Notes: generated by a model from the sequence alone, not told the origin. DNA of 64,000 bases from Xenopus tropicalis (GCF_000004195.4 NC_030680.2:2420964-2484963), one strand, 5' to 3'. Shown: positions 1 to 10,338, counted from the first letter of the stretch. Numbers and translations: made by a program.

Positions 1-106
1 GGGACTTGTGTATGGGCATCGCCGATGGGCCTATCTGACCAAGATCTGGCCTAACATTGGGAGACCAGTGTATGAACAGAGAACAGTATAAGGCCACCTT
101 AACTGT
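1..106. mobile_element. Fragment of a palindromic 'GGTCCCCATACACGG' MITE
   Basis: The window opens inside a non-autonomous element. The stretch with GTGTATGGGCATCGCCGATG, then ATCTGGCCTAACATTGGGAG, and the end TAAGGCCACCTTAA match the body and terminus of the family seen complete at 33963-34406 and 51159-51507. Only one end is present, so its full length is unknown. Confidence 0.6.
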
Positions 107-196
107 ACTGTAAGGGGATCATAGGAAGGGGCAGTTGTAGGACGTAGTTGGCCAGCCTGAATATATTGTGTTGGCCCAGGTGCCGGCACACAGAAC

Positions 197-1576
197 TTAG
201 GAGGGGATCACCCAGCTTAGAACACTGAACGGATTTTTTTTTTTTGCCCGTTCCTTCACATCAAAGTCCAGAACCAGCACCTTGTGTGGCCAATATGCCA
301 GTGCTCCCCATTTCGATGCAACCGAAAAGACTAACTTTGTGTTAGAGACGAGTAAATGAGGAGCAAGAGTTTCTTCTCTCTTAGGAACAAACAGATTCTG
401 CAGAAATTGCCCCGTTCTCCAGTCCCACAATGTGACCCTCCCAGTGCCAGTCCTGCCTATGAGGAAATCCCCCCGGAGAGCTAAGTCATGGGCATATGGG
501 TCGAATCCATCGGGATCCTGCAGGAGATTCAAGCGCTGCCCTGTTTCGACGTTCCATATTTCAGCAGCGCGGCCGCTATTTACCACTCCCAGAATGCTGT
601 TCTTCAGAGTCATCAAAGTCGTGTAGGGCTCATTCCCAGTTATTGTGCGAGTGCGCTCTAATGTCGCCCCGTCCCAAACGCCTATGGTTCTGCCCGGGCA
701 TAGAAGGCTGACTATGTGCTTCCCATCAAACTGTACAAATGTAATGAATGCACCGGAGTGCAGACAAACAGAGCGCAGACAGGTTTCTGTCTCAGGGTCC
801 CACATTTTCACTATATGGCACAAATCTTCACTCACCAACCTTCGGCCATTATACCAAACCCACATGACAGAAGCTTCGTGCCCCAATAGGGTGTGTAAGC
901 ACTGTCCTGCCTCAATGTCCCAAACCCGGATGGTGCGATCTGAAGAACAACTCGCTGCTCTTTGCTCATGGAGATGCACATTGTGTATGTGAGAAGTATG
1001 GCCGCCCAGCGTGTGGATACATTCCCCGCTCTCTGCATTCCATACTTTTACTGTACCATCCTCATATCCACTAACAATCATGTGATCTCTCATTTGCACT
1101 GCTGTGACACTAGCTCTGTCTCCCACAAGGGTCCTTGGACACTCGCCTGTAACTGCCGACCAGACCTTTATTATTTCATAATGTATTGTACAAACCAATT
1201 CCTTCCCATTAAACCCCACACGGTGTAGGTCGAGATAATCCCTAAGTAAATCCAGTGTGATTGTTCTGAATCTCCCTCGGTGCCAGTTGGTATCGACCCT
1301 GAGCTGATTGGTGTAAGTGCTTTTCCATGGGCGGGGCCTAGAGCCTGTAGCTGTGCTTATGTGCAGCGGCTCCTCAATCCCATCAGCCTTGCACTTTCCC
1401 TGCCACAGGCCTTCATCCTCAGCCAACTCTCTCCAGCGCTGGCAAGTCTGCGCCACCTGCAGGATATCCTTGGCATCAAGGTACGAGAGGATGCGCAATG
1501 CCAACTCATCAGGTAACCAGGAGGTACAGTCCTGGGGCTCCCCGGCTTCCATTCTGCTCTGCCTGGCACAACCCAT
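197..1576 (-). CDS. F-box/WD40-repeat protein, FBXW7-like, tandem copy 1 (intronless)
   Basis: A 459-residue protein in a single exon. An F-box lies at about residues 18-62 (LPDELALRILSYLDAKDILQ), followed by the FBXW7-type linker ending in DTNWHRGRF (about 95-103) and WD40 blades (KVWSAVTGEC, VKVWNAESGEC, IRVWDIEAGQC, VKMWDPETETC, IGVWDG, EIWNVETGQ, VTLWDWRTGQ). It ends in VLVLDFDVKERA, matching the FBXW7 C terminus. F-box proteins of this type bind SKP1 and act as substrate receptors of SCF ubiquitin ligases; that role is inferred here. The start has A at -3 and G at +4. FBXW7 is spread over many exons, so an uninterrupted frame implies a retrocopy. Equivalents of human R465, R479 and R505 are H198, S212 and M238, so canonical phosphodegron binding is unlikely. 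The tail after a 12-base A run in the coding strand differs from copies 2 and 3. Minus strand, downstream of pik3c2a. Confidence 0.9.
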   Translation of the reverse strand: MGCARQSRMEAGEPQDCTSWLPDELALRILSYLDAKDILQVAQTCQRWRELAEDEGLWQGKCKADGIEEPLHISTATGSRPRPWKSTYTNQLRVDTNWHRGRFRTITLDLLRDYLDLHRVGFNGKELVCTIHYEIIKVWSAVTGECPRTLVGDRASVTAVQMRDHMIVSGYEDGTVKVWNAESGECIHTLGGHTSHIHNVHLHEQRAASCSSDRTIRVWDIEAGQCLHTLLGHEASVMWVWYNGRRLVSEDLCHIVKMWDPETETCLRSVCLHSGAFITFVQFDGKHIVSLLCPGRTIGVWDGATLERTRTITGNEPYTTLMTLKNSILGVVNSGRAAEIWNVETGQRLNLLQDPDGFDPYAHDLALRGDFLIGRTGTGRVTLWDWRTGQFLQNLFVPKREETLAPHLLVSNTKLVFSVASKWGALAYWPHKVLVLDFDVKERAKKKNPFSVLSWVIPS

Positions 1577-1732
1577 AGTGCTTCCGGCTCACTGCCGCTC
1601 TGGGGCAATTTTAGTGCTGCTGAAAGGACGGTTGGTGCCCACGGTGATGTGATTTTACCGCTGAGCTTGTTAAATAAAGGCCCCTCAGTGTCCGACAAAA
1701 GAAATGCCAATAACAAGCTCCAAACAGAAAGT
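1577..1732 (-). promoter_or_regulatory. Conserved 5' leader of F-box/WD40 copy 1
   Basis: About 150 bases between the start codon and the minisatellite are nearly identical in all three units (also 8223-8370 and 14709-14860). Read on the minus strand they include CCGTCCTTTCAGCAGCAC, which has a pyrimidine tract plus AG and could be a splice acceptor of a leader exon about 50 bases before the ATG. No RNA evidence is available. Confidence 0.4.
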
Positions 1733-2590
1733 TGCCCAGGAATGGAGGCTGCTGGGAGGATACACAGGAAGTTGCCCAGGAATGGAGGCTGCTGGGAGGA
1801 TACACAGGAAGTTGCCCAGGAATGGAGGCTGCTGGGAGGATACACAGAAAGTTGCCCAGGAATGGAGGCTGCTGGGAGGATACACAGGAAGTTGCTCAGG
1901 AATGGAGGCTGCTGGGAGGATACACAGAAAGTTGCCCAGGAATGGAGGCTGCTGGGAGGATACACAGGAAGTTGCTCAGGAATGGAGGCTGCTGGGAGGA
2001 TACACAGAAAGTTGCCCAGGAATGGAGGCTGCTGGGAGGATACACAGAAAGTTGCCCAGGAATGGAGGCTGCTGGGAGGATACACAGAAAGTTGCCCAGG
2101 AATGGAGGCTGCTGGGAGGATAAACTAGTGGTTCCCCGGGATGAGAGCAAGTTTGAAGAAACTGAGAAACAAATTGAGAAAGAGATCAGTAGACTAACCC
2201 CACCCAGAAAGTTCCTCTGCAGCAGAGGCTGCTGGGAGAATAAACACAGGAAGTTGCCCAGGAATGGAGGCTGCTGGGAGGATAAACACAGGAAGTTGCC
2301 CAGGAATGGAGGCTGCTGGGAGGATAAACACAGGAAGTTGCCCAGGAATGGAGGCTGCTGGGAGAATAAACACAGGAAGTTGCCCAGGAATGGAGGCTGC
2401 TGGGAGGATAAACACAGGAAGTTGCCCAGGAATGGAGGCTGCTGGGAGGATAAACACAGGAAGTTGCCCAGGAATGGAGGCTGCTGGGAGAATAAACACA
2501 GGAAGTTGCCCAGGAATGGAGGCTGCTGGGAGGATAAACACAGGAAGTTGCCCAGGAATGGAGGCTGCTGGGAGAATAAACACAGGAAGG
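1721..2590. repeat. 40/42-bp minisatellite upstream of copy 1
   Basis: Ten head-to-tail 40-bp units (core GGAATGGAGGCTGCTGGGAG plus ATACACAGGAAGTTGCCCA) run from about 1741 to 2122. A unique spacer of about 105 bp follows, then about eight 42-bp units with ATAAACACAGG in place of ATACACAGG. The 42-bp subtype differs by a 2-base insertion. The array lies between the promoter-like block and the gene. Long open frames through it arise only because 40 and 42 bp lack stops and cycle through frames; none is a gene. Confidence 0.95.
2123..2228. other. Conserved unique spacer inside the minisatellite
   Basis: An island from AAACTAGTGGTTCCCCGGG to CCCACCCAGAAAGTTCCTC interrupts the array in all three units (also 9600-9710 and 15052-15160) with only a few substitutions. 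Read on the minus strand it has CTCTTTCTCAATTTGTTTCT followed by CAG, which resembles a 3' splice site, so it may be part of a leader exon. That is inference. Confidence 0.45.
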
Positions 2591-3127
2591 AGACATCGGG
2601 TTAATGTTGGTTCCAGCCTGGGGTCTGACAGGAGGACACACTGATATAAACACCGGACTGGGAAATGCTGAATTTGCAGACAGTCCCTAACTCTGCAGCT
2701 GTGTCCCCGCCCACTGCCTGTGAAGCCGGTAACGCCCCTTCCCTGCCGTTTCTTTCCCGGCCAACCCCAAGGAAGGGGCAGATGTGGGACAGGGGGGGCA
2801 GCTACCGAGAAGGGGCAAATGTGGGATGCAGGGGGGGGTATTTGTACTGTAGGGTATTAGGAAGGGGCAGTTAAGTTACTGGAGGGTTAAATCTTTTGAG
2901 GGGAGCCCATTGTTTCCAGGCTTACTCAGTGCTGATTGGTGGGGGGGATTTCTGTGAGGGGGGGGAATGAGAGCCTATGGGGATGAGTGGATGCGCCCCA
3001 ATTCTGTGCATATACAGTAGCCGGGAATCCTGCCAACTCCCTGAGAGGCATCGGCTGCACTGTCTGTTCTACCCGCCGGCCCTGAGCATAGGGACTGTCA
3101 TTCCCCCTTCCCAGGCACCATCCTGCC
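2591..3127 (-). promoter_or_regulatory. Conserved promoter-like block of unit 1
   Basis: Single-copy sequence shared with 9817-10338 (unit 2) and in part with 15405-15787 (unit 3). Read toward the gene it contains CCACCAATCAGCACTGAG (CCAAT box, about 2930-2945), GC-rich motifs around 2700-2780 and a TTTATATCAG A/T-rich motif about 2640-2650. Its conservation between divergent arrays and its place upstream of the gene suggest a promoter; no transcription start is known. Confidence 0.4.
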
Positions 3128-3626
3128 TGACTGGCCCACAGCCCCTCCCACACACAGCCCCTCCCACACAGCCCCTCCCACACACAGCCCCTCCCACACA
3201 CATCCCACAGCCCCTCCCACACACATCCCACAGCCCCTCCCACACACAGCCCACAGCCCCTCCCACACACAGCCCACAGCCCCTCCCACACACAGCCCAC
3301 AGCCCCTCCCACACAGCCCCTCCCACACACAGCCCACAGCCCCTCCCGCACACACATCCCTCCCACACACATCCCACAGCCCCTCCCACACACATCCCAC
3401 AGCCCCTCCCACACACAGCCCACAGCCCCTCCCACACACATCCCACAGCCCCTCCCACACACAGCCCCTCCCACACACATCCCACAGCCCCTCCCACACA
3501 CAGCCCCTCCCACACACAGCCCCTCCCACACACAGCCCACTGCCCCTCCCACACACAGCCCCTCCCACACACAGCCCCTCCCACACACATCCCACAGCCC
3601 CTCCCACACACAGCCCACAGCCCCTC
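3128..3626. repeat. CCCCTCCCACACACAG-type minisatellite, unit 1
   Basis: About 25 irregular units built from CAGCCCCTCCCACACA joined by CAGCCCA, CATCCCA or CAG. It is C/A-only on the plus strand and G/T-only on the minus strand, so it lacks stops in several frames and produces spurious open frames such as repeated GGAVGCVWEGL on the minus strand. Confidence 0.95.
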
Positions 3627-5250
3627 ATAAAGTACAGACTTTGCTGTAACAAAGAATCAGCCCCTGAATTCCCTCCCTCCCTCCCTCCCTTACTTGCTCC
3701 TTTGCCCTGTATTTTTCCCGACATTCCCCAGTTTCAGGAGATTACAGATACTATTAATAAGAATATTACAAACAGGCTCTTAGGAAGCAGTGGGAAAGGA
3801 TACAGGGAAAGTACGGGGTTCCCGCGCAGGGAATGTGTAGTTACAGAAACAGCAAATAATGACACAGTTTTACCCCAATCAGAGCCTGCTGCAGGCCAGC
3901 AGTCACATGGGGCTACCCAGTAGCCAATCACAGCGCTTATTTGGCACGCCTGAACTTATTTCATGCTTGCGCGGCCCCCAACACTTTGTAAATCTGAGCT
4001 CACAAGAAAGAAAGCTTGGGGGTCCCTGGTCTAAACTAGGACTTGTTGATGCTTCTTGTTATGTATAAAGTATTCCCACTGCTTATGGCACATTATTCCC
4101 TCTTTATACAGCTGTGTGTCTTTATATGTCATTTTCAATGGTTTATAATCACATTTCTGGAATAATCAGTGTATATGTAGCCAACTGAATCACTATTGGA
4201 AGTACCGCCCCTTTAATATGATTGGCTTTGTTTCCTTTATACATACCTCCCAAATGTGCCAATTTTAACAGCTCAGGCCGCAGTCCCGGATTCTTACTGA
4301 AAAGTCCCTCATTTGCCTTTGATCTCCTGCGCTGAACTCTAAAAAGGATACAAAGTTTCTCAAACTTAATTAAATAAGTAGCTTTTGGCAGAGCCCAGAA
4401 AACTTTACAAGCAACTAATAAGCTAAATAGTTCTCTTGGGGGACACTCACAGCTTAAAGGGCAATTTAGCCTGTGACTAAGTGCCCCTGGGGGCACCAAA
4501 CCCATAAAGCTATTCCTTGTGATTACTTTGAATAATGTAAAAGAAACTAGAGTTTATGTTAATCTAACAGCTGCTTATAGTTCTCTACTCATTGGGGTCC
4601 CCAGGAATGGAGGATTCTGGGAAATAAATACAGGGAGTTTAAAGGGGATACAAACCCAGCCATAACGCTGCCCCACTGCCCCCCATAGTGTTGCTATAGA
4701 AGCTGCCAGAAGACATATTTATTGATGCAAGAAAATTCACCAATGAGAATTCTGCTGAGCAAAAACATCATTATAAATGCAGAAGAACTGACCAATTCAT
4801 TTCAATGCTGCCAATGCGGGCCCTAGGGAGCTGGGAAAGTTTTATTGGGCAATATTGCTTTAAGAATACAACCCTGATGTTGCTGGACTACAGCTCCCAG
4901 CATGCCTCACCCTTCATTATATGTTACATTAGTGCAGTCCAACTTCTGTGGTACCAAGGGCCTGAATTTTTCTGGCCTACGTGGGGGAGGGCCGATAATG
5001 GAAGCCAGTTTTGACCACTCCCCTTTTTAACCACACCCACTTCAAACCTCACCTATGTTGTCACAAGATTTTTAGACCATACCCACACTAATGGTGGCAC
5101 CACAGGAAAATCCCAAATGGTTGGTGTAGGGATATCCCCCTTCATTCATATGTGAAAGAATTATATTGTCATATTAAGACACACCCTTAAATCCATATGG
5201 CTCCTCCTCCCCTGTGGAAAGCACAGCAACACCCAGTACATAATTACACA
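3627..5250. other. Intergenic part of unit 1, no gene seen
   Basis: Collinear with 10749-12027 in unit 2. About 3890-4050 resembles a decayed copy of the GTGGTCCCCAACC hAT-like MITE seen at 39865-40169 (GGGGCTACCCAGTAGCCAAT, CCCCAACACTTTG, GGGGGTCCCTGGTCTAAAC). About 4240-4470 is an insertion absent from unit 2. At about 4600-4640 there is one diverged monomer of the 40/42-bp minisatellite (GGAATGGAGGATTCTGGGAA). No coding region is supported. Confidence 0.6.
4240..4470. mobile_element. Insertion present in unit 1, absent from unit 2
   Basis: Unit 1 has about 220 extra bases, starting near ACATACCTCCCAAATGTGCC, between CTTTATACA and TTTAGCCTGTGACTAAG. In unit 2 these flanks are separated only by about 20 bases near 11290-11310. 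The size and clean presence/absence suggest a transposed or repeat element, but I cannot assign a family. Confidence 0.5.
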
Positions 5251-5252
5251 CC

Positions 5253-5866
5253 TTATGGCACACACAGGCAGCATAGGGCAGGCAGAGTATGGCACACACA
5301 GGCAGCATAGGGCAGGCAGAGTATGGCACACACAGGCAGCATAGGGCAGGCAGAGTATGGCACACACAGGCAGCATAGGGCAGGCAGAGTATGGCACACA
5401 CAGGCAGGGTAGGGCAGGCAGAGTATGGCACACACAGGCAGCATAGGGCAGGCAGAGTATGGCACACACAGGCAGGGTAGGGCAGGCAGAGTATGGCACA
5501 CACAGGCAGCATAGGGCAGGGAGAGTATGGCACACACAGGCAGCATACGGCAGGCAGAGTATGGCACACACAGGCAGCATAGGGCAGGCAGAGTATGGCA
5601 CACACAGGAAGCATAGGGCAGGCAGAGTATGGCACACACAGGCAGGGTAGGGCAGGCAGAGTATGGCACACACAGGCAGCATAGGGCAGGCAGAGTATGG
5701 CACACACAGGCAGCGTAGGGCAGGCAGAGTATGGCACACACAGGCAGCATAGGGCAGGCAGAGTATGGCACACACAGGCAGCATAGGGCAGGCAAAGTAT
5801 GGCACACACAGGCAGCATAGGGCAGGCAGAGTATGGCACACACAGGCAGCATAGGGCAGGCAGTAT
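5253..5866. repeat. 34-bp minisatellite, unit 1
   Basis: About 18 units of 34 bp (GGCACACACAGGCAGCATAG plus GGCAGGCAGAGTAT) with single-base variants (GGTAGGGC, GCATACGG, GGAAGCAT). The counterpart in unit 2 (12028-12348) has about 9 units, so copy number changed after duplication. 34 is not a multiple of 3, so reading frames rotate through the array and the long open frames are artefacts. Confidence 0.95.
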
Positions 5867-6360
5867 ATACAGTGACACAATGCTGGCACTGCTCCTACAG
5901 TCTGTTGGAGGTGTGAACAATGCAGGGATTAAAAGGTGAAACAGTACAGGGGATTACATGTTTACACAATACAGGGGGATTACAGCCTGAATCTAAGAGG
6001 CCAGTTAATCTCAGTACTGATACCATTTAAAGCTTACACAAAGGTAAGACACCAAAGCAGCCAGACAGGTGGGGGGCCACACAGAGGGGAGCTGCGGTCC
6101 ACCAGTTGGACAGCACTGTGTCTGCAATTTAATTAAAGTTGGTTGAGAATTCTACTGCTTCATTATCTATTTTACACAGGGACCAAGTTTTACCTGCAAC
6201 TTGCTTCCTTTTAAGGTTAAAACTCCCAAAATATTGCTCTATTTATAATGGGTGAGTGCAGAGGGGCTCTTTAATCTGTCCATATGGATTTTGTGGTCAT
6301 AGCCTCATTGCATCCCCGCCTAATGGTTTAATAGGTATCGGTGAGCAAAACTTTCCCTTT
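5867..6360. other. Intergenic sequence shared by units 1 and 2
   Basis: Unique-looking sequence almost identical to about 12349-12860. It lies downstream of F-box/WD40 copy 2 and upstream of the 34-bp array. No gene, RNA or complete mobile element was recognised. Confidence 0.5.
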
Positions 6361-6364
6361 TTTG

Positions 6365-6465
6365 CTATATATATATATATATATATGGACAGAGAGCCGC
6401 ACACATAAGGACTTGGTAGAAAAGTGAAAAAATTTATTGAAAAAGATATATATATATATATAATA
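6365..6465. repeat. Two (TA)n microsatellites
   Basis: TA runs at about 6366-6386 and 6445-6462 flank GGACAGAGAGCCGCACACAT. The same pair occurs near 12866-12883 and 12941-12957 with fewer TA units, so they differ in length between the duplicated units. Confidence 0.85.
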
Positions 6466-6469
6466 CTAC

Positions 6470-6617
6470 AGTCCAAAGTAGATGCCGCACTCACAGGACT
6501 TAGTGCAAATAAAGAAATATTTATTTGATGGAAAACACATCAAAGTTTGACGTGTTCATCAAATAAATATTTCTTTATTTGCACTAAGTCCTGTGAGTGC
6601 GGCATCTACATTGGACT
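6470..6617. repeat. 61-bp-arm inverted repeat, 3' of F-box/WD40 copy 2
   Basis: Arms 6470-6530 and 6557-6617 are reverse complements with about one mismatch, around a 26-base loop. The palindrome starts about 240 bases after the stop of copy 2 in its reading direction, so it may sit in the 3' UTR and would fold into a strong RNA hairpin. It could also be the body of a palindromic MITE. A second copy is at 12965-13112. Confidence 0.85.
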
Positions 6618-6854
6618 GTACTATTTCTATTATACTGCACCCAGGCACACTTGGACTTGGTTAAACGTGAGTGCCTACTTGCATGCATGTTCTATATATA
6701 ATACTATATATAATACACCTGGCTGATTCCTGGCTTGCAGAGAAATGCAGACTGACAATCTGCCCCTAAAGCTGCTTCATGTGCCTGCACCCAGAGTCAT
6801 GGTGTTGGCCCAGGTACAGGCACACAGAGCAGATTTTGCCACAGAACTGCATAG

Positions 6855-8222
6855 TCAGGAATCCACCGTGTGGCACCAGCCCAAGGAGGGAACCACCCTC
6901 CTTTTTTTTCTTGCCCGTTCCTTCACATCGAAGTCCAGAACCACCACCTTTGTCCAGTTTACAAACACATAGATATGCTTTGTGTTAAAGACGAGGAAAT
7001 GAGGCTCACGGTCATCTTCTCTCTTAGTAACAAACAGATTCTGCAGAAACTGCCCCGTTCTCCAGTCCCACAATGTGACCCACCCAGTGCCAGACTTGCC
7101 TATGAGGAAATCCCCCCGGAGAGCTAAGCATTTGCTTTGGATGTTGAACCCATCGGGATCCTGCAGGAGATTCAAGCGCTGCCCTGTTTCGACGTTCCAT
7201 ATTTCAGCAGTGCCGTCAAAATTTACCACTCCCAGAATGCTGTTCTTCAGAGTCATACTAGCGTAGGGCTCATTCCCAGTTAATGTGTGAGTGCGCTTTA
7301 ATGTCTCCCCGTCCCAAACGCCTATGGTTCTGTCCGGGTGCAGAAGGCTGACTATGTGCTTCCCATCAAACTGTAACATAGCGAGTGCACCGGTGTCCAG
7401 ACAAACAGAGCGCAGACAGGTTTCTGTCTCAGGGTCCCACATTTTCACTATATGACTCAAATCTTCACTCAGCAACCTTCGGCCATTATACCAAACCCAC
7501 GTGACATCATCTTCGTGCCCCAATAGGGTGTGTAAGCACTGTCCTGCCTCAATGTCCCAAACCCGAATGGTGCGATCGTAGGAACAACTCGCTGCTCTTT
7601 GCTCATGGAGATGCACATGGGGCACGCAATCAGTATGGCCGCCCAGCGTGTGTATACATGCCCCGCTCTCTGCATTCCATACTTTTACTGTACCATCGTT
7701 ATATCCACTAACAATCATGTGATCTCTCATTTGCACTTCTGTGACATAAACAGTATCTATGTGTTCAACAAAGGTCCTTAGACACTCGCCTGTAACTGCC
7801 GACCAGACCTTTGTTATAAGACCATTTGATAAGACTAATTCCTTCCCATTCGACCCCACAAGGTTTGAGTTGGGTAAAGAAACAAGTGAATCCAGTGTGA
7901 TTGTTTTGAATCTGCCTCGGCGCCAGTTGGTATCGACCCTGAGCTGATTGGTGTAAGCGCTTTTCCAGGGACCGGATCTAAACCCTTTAGCCCTGCTCCT
8001 TGTTACCTGCAGCGGCTCCTCAATCCCATCAGCCTTGCACTTTCCCTGCCACAGGCCTTCATCCTCAGCCAACTCTCTCCAGCGCTGGCAAGTCTGCGCC
8101 ACCTGCATGATATCCTTGGCATCAAGGTACGAGAGGATGCGCAATGCCAACTCATCAGGTAACCAGGAGGTACAGTCCTGGGGCTCCCCGGCTTCCATTC
8201 TGCTCTGCCTGGCACAACCCAT
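6855..8222 (-). CDS. F-box/WD40-repeat protein, FBXW7-like, tandem copy 2 (intronless)
   Basis: A 455-residue single-exon protein. The first 70 residues, which include the F-box, match copy 1 except I39M (KDIMQVAQ). The linker differs (QVTRSRAKGFRSGPWKSAY, about 72-90) and keeps the GF..SPWKSAY pattern of FBXW7 better than copies 1 and 3. Blades follow in the same order, and the C terminus is VVVLDFDVKERARKKRRVV then SLGWCHTVDS. Equivalents of human R465, R479 and R505 are P201, Y215 and T241. The start has the same strong Kozak context as copy 1. Probable role: substrate receptor of an SCF-type ubiquitin ligase with an unknown target. An intact frame among diverged paralogues argues for a functional gene. 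Confidence 0.9.
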   Translation of the reverse strand: MGCARQSRMEAGEPQDCTSWLPDELALRILSYLDAKDIMQVAQTCQRWRELAEDEGLWQGKCKADGIEEPLQVTRSRAKGFRSGPWKSAYTNQLRVDTNWRRGRFKTITLDSLVSLPNSNLVGSNGKELVLSNGLITKVWSAVTGECLRTFVEHIDTVYVTEVQMRDHMIVSGYNDGTVKVWNAESGACIHTLGGHTDCVPHVHLHEQRAASCSYDRTIRVWDIEAGQCLHTLLGHEDDVTWVWYNGRRLLSEDLSHIVKMWDPETETCLRSVCLDTGALAMLQFDGKHIVSLLHPDRTIGVWDGETLKRTHTLTGNEPYASMTLKNSILGVVNFDGTAEIWNVETGQRLNLLQDPDGFNIQSKCLALRGDFLIGKSGTGWVTLWDWRTGQFLQNLFVTKREDDREPHFLVFNTKHIYVFVNWTKVVVLDFDVKERARKKRRVVPSLGWCHTVDS

Positions 8223-8367
8223 AGTGCTTCCGGCTCACTGCCGCTCTGGGGCAATTTTAGTGCTGCTGAAAGGACGGTTGGTGCCCACGGTGATGTGATT
8301 TTACCGCTGAGCTTGTTAAATAAAGGCCCCTCAGTGTCCGACAAAAGAAATGCCAATAACAAGCTCC

Positions 8368-9820
8368 AAACAGAAAGTTACCCAGGAATGGAGGCTGCTG
8401 GGAGGATACACAGAAAGTTGCCCAGGAATGGAGGCTGCTGGGAGGATAAACACAGGAAGTTGCCCAGGAATGGAGGCTGCTGGGAGGACACACAGGAAGT
8501 TGCTCAGGAATGGAGGCTGCTGGGAGGATAAACACAGGAAGTTGCCCAGGAATGGAGGCTGCTGGGAGGACACACAGGAAGTTGCTCAGGAATGGAGGCT
8601 GCTGGGAGGATAAACACAGGAAGTTGCCCAGGAATGGAGGCTGCTGGGAGGATAAACACAGGAAGTTGCCCAGGAATGGAGGCTGCTGGGAGGATAAACA
8701 CAGGAAGTTGCCCAGGAATGGAGGCTGCTGGGAGGATAAACACAGGAAGTTGCCCAGGAATGGAGGCTGCTGGGAGGATAAACACAGGAAGTTGCCCAGG
8801 AATGGAGGCTGCTGGGAGGATAAACACAGGAAGTTGCCCAGGAATGGAGGCTGCTGGGAGGATAAACACAGGAAGTTGCCCAGGAATGGAGGCTGCTGGG
8901 AGGACACACAGGAAGTTGCCCAGGAATGGAGGCTGCTGGGAGGATAAACTAAGGAAGTTGCCCAGGAATGGAGGCTGCTGGGAGGATAAACACAGGAAGT
9001 TGCCCAGGAATGGAGGCTGCTGGGAGGATAAACACAGGAGGTTGCCCAGGAATGGAGGCTGCTGGGAGGATAAACACAGGAAGTTGCCCAGGAATGGAGG
9101 CTGCTGGGAGGATAAACACAGGAAGTTGCCCAGGAATGGAGGCTGCTGGGAGGACACACAGGAAGTTGCCCAGGAATGGAGGCTGCTGGGAGGACACACA
9201 GGAAGTTGCCCAGGAATGGAGGCTGCTGGGAGGATAAACACAGGAAGTTGCCCAGGAATGGAGGCTGCTGGGAGGACACACAGGAAGTTGCCCAGGAATG
9301 GAGGCTGCTGGGAGGATAAACACAGGAAGTTGCCCAGGAATGGAGGGTGCTGGGAGGATACACTGAAAGTTGCCCAGGAATGGAGGCTGCTGGGAGGATA
9401 CACAGGAAGTTACCCAGGAATGGAGGGTGCTGGGAGGATACACTGAAAGTTACCCAGGAATGGAGGCTGCTGGGAGGACACACAGGAAGTTGCCCAGGAA
9501 TGGAGGGTGCTGGGAGGATACACTGAAAGTTGCCCAGGAATGGAGGCTGCTGGGAGGATACACAGGAAGTTACCCAGGAATGGAGGCTGCTGGGAGGACA
9601 AACTAGTGGTTCCCCGGGATGAGAGCAAGTTTGAAGAAACTGAGAAACAAATTGAGAAAGAGATCAGTAGACTAACCCCACCCAGAAAGTTCCTCTGCAG
9701 CGGAGGCTGCTGGGAGAATAAACACAGGAAGTTGCCCAGGAATGGAGGCTGCTGGGAGAATAAACACAGGAAGTTGCCCAGGAATGGAGGCTGCTGGGAG
9801 AATAAACACAGGAAGGAGAC
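8368..9820. repeat. 40/42-bp minisatellite upstream of copy 2
   Basis: About 29 mixed 40- and 42-bp units (8388-9600), the conserved spacer (9600-9710), then two complete units and one degenerate unit. Compared with unit 1 (10 + 8) and unit 3 (5 + 1) this array is much enlarged. Subtypes ATACACAGG, ATACACTGAAAG, ACACACAGG and ATAAACACAGG are interspersed, which fits repeated unequal exchange. Confidence 0.95.
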
Positions 9821-10338
9821 ATCGGGTTAATGTTGGTTCCAGCCTGGGGTCTGACAGGAGGACGCACTGATATAAACACCGGACTGGGAAATGCTGAATT
9901 TGCAGACAGTCCCTAACTCTGCAGCTGTGTCCCCGCCCACTGCCTGTGAAGCCGGTAACGCCCCTTCCCTGCCGTTTCTTTCCCGGCCAACCCCAAGGAA
10001 GGGGCAGATGTGGGACAGGGGGGGCAGCTACCGAGAAGGGGCAAATGTGGGATGCAGGGGGGTATTTGTACTGTAGGGTATTAGGAAGGGGCAGTTAAGT
10101 TACTGGAGGGTTAAATCTTTTGAGGGGAGCCCATTGTTTCCAGGCTTACTCAGTGCTGATTGGTGGGGGGGATTCCTGTGAGGGGGGGGGGGGAATGAGA
10201 GCCTATGGGGATGAGTGGATGCGCCCCAATTCTGTGCATATACAGTAGCCGGGAATCCTGCCAACTCCCTTCTACCCGCCGGCCCTGAGCATAGGGACTG
10301 TCATTCCCCCTTCCCAGGCACCATCCTGCCTGACTGGC
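9817..10338 (-). promoter_or_regulatory. Conserved promoter-like block of unit 2
   Basis: Matches 2591-3127 with few changes and keeps the CCAAT-box segment near 10150-10165. It lacks about 25 bases found in unit 1 near 3040-3070 (CTGAGAGGCATCGGCTGCAC). It is placed upstream of copy 2, separated from it by the 1.4-kb minisatellite. Confidence 0.4.

Noticed and set aside
1721..2590. Regular repeats resembling a CRISPR array
   Set aside because: Units are contiguous without variable spacers, and the genome is vertebrate.
1649..2653. Long open frames on both strands in the 40/42-bp arrays (also 8257-9606), e.g. repeated RNGGCWED and SSLHSWAT peptides
   Set aside because: They exist only because the repeat unit lacks stops. 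Frames on both strands are open at once, with no start context or family match.
2926..3724. Gly/Trp/Cys-rich and His/Pro-rich open frames over the CCCCTCCCACACACAG arrays (also 10150-10826, 15611-16499)
   Set aside because: Low-complexity translation of a C/A-only repeat in several frames; not a protein.
5161..5920. Cys/Leu/Pro-rich repeat protein on the minus strand (also near 12000-12500)
   Set aside because: Translation of the 34-bp minisatellite. Three overlapping frames are equally open, as expected when 34 mod 3 is 1.
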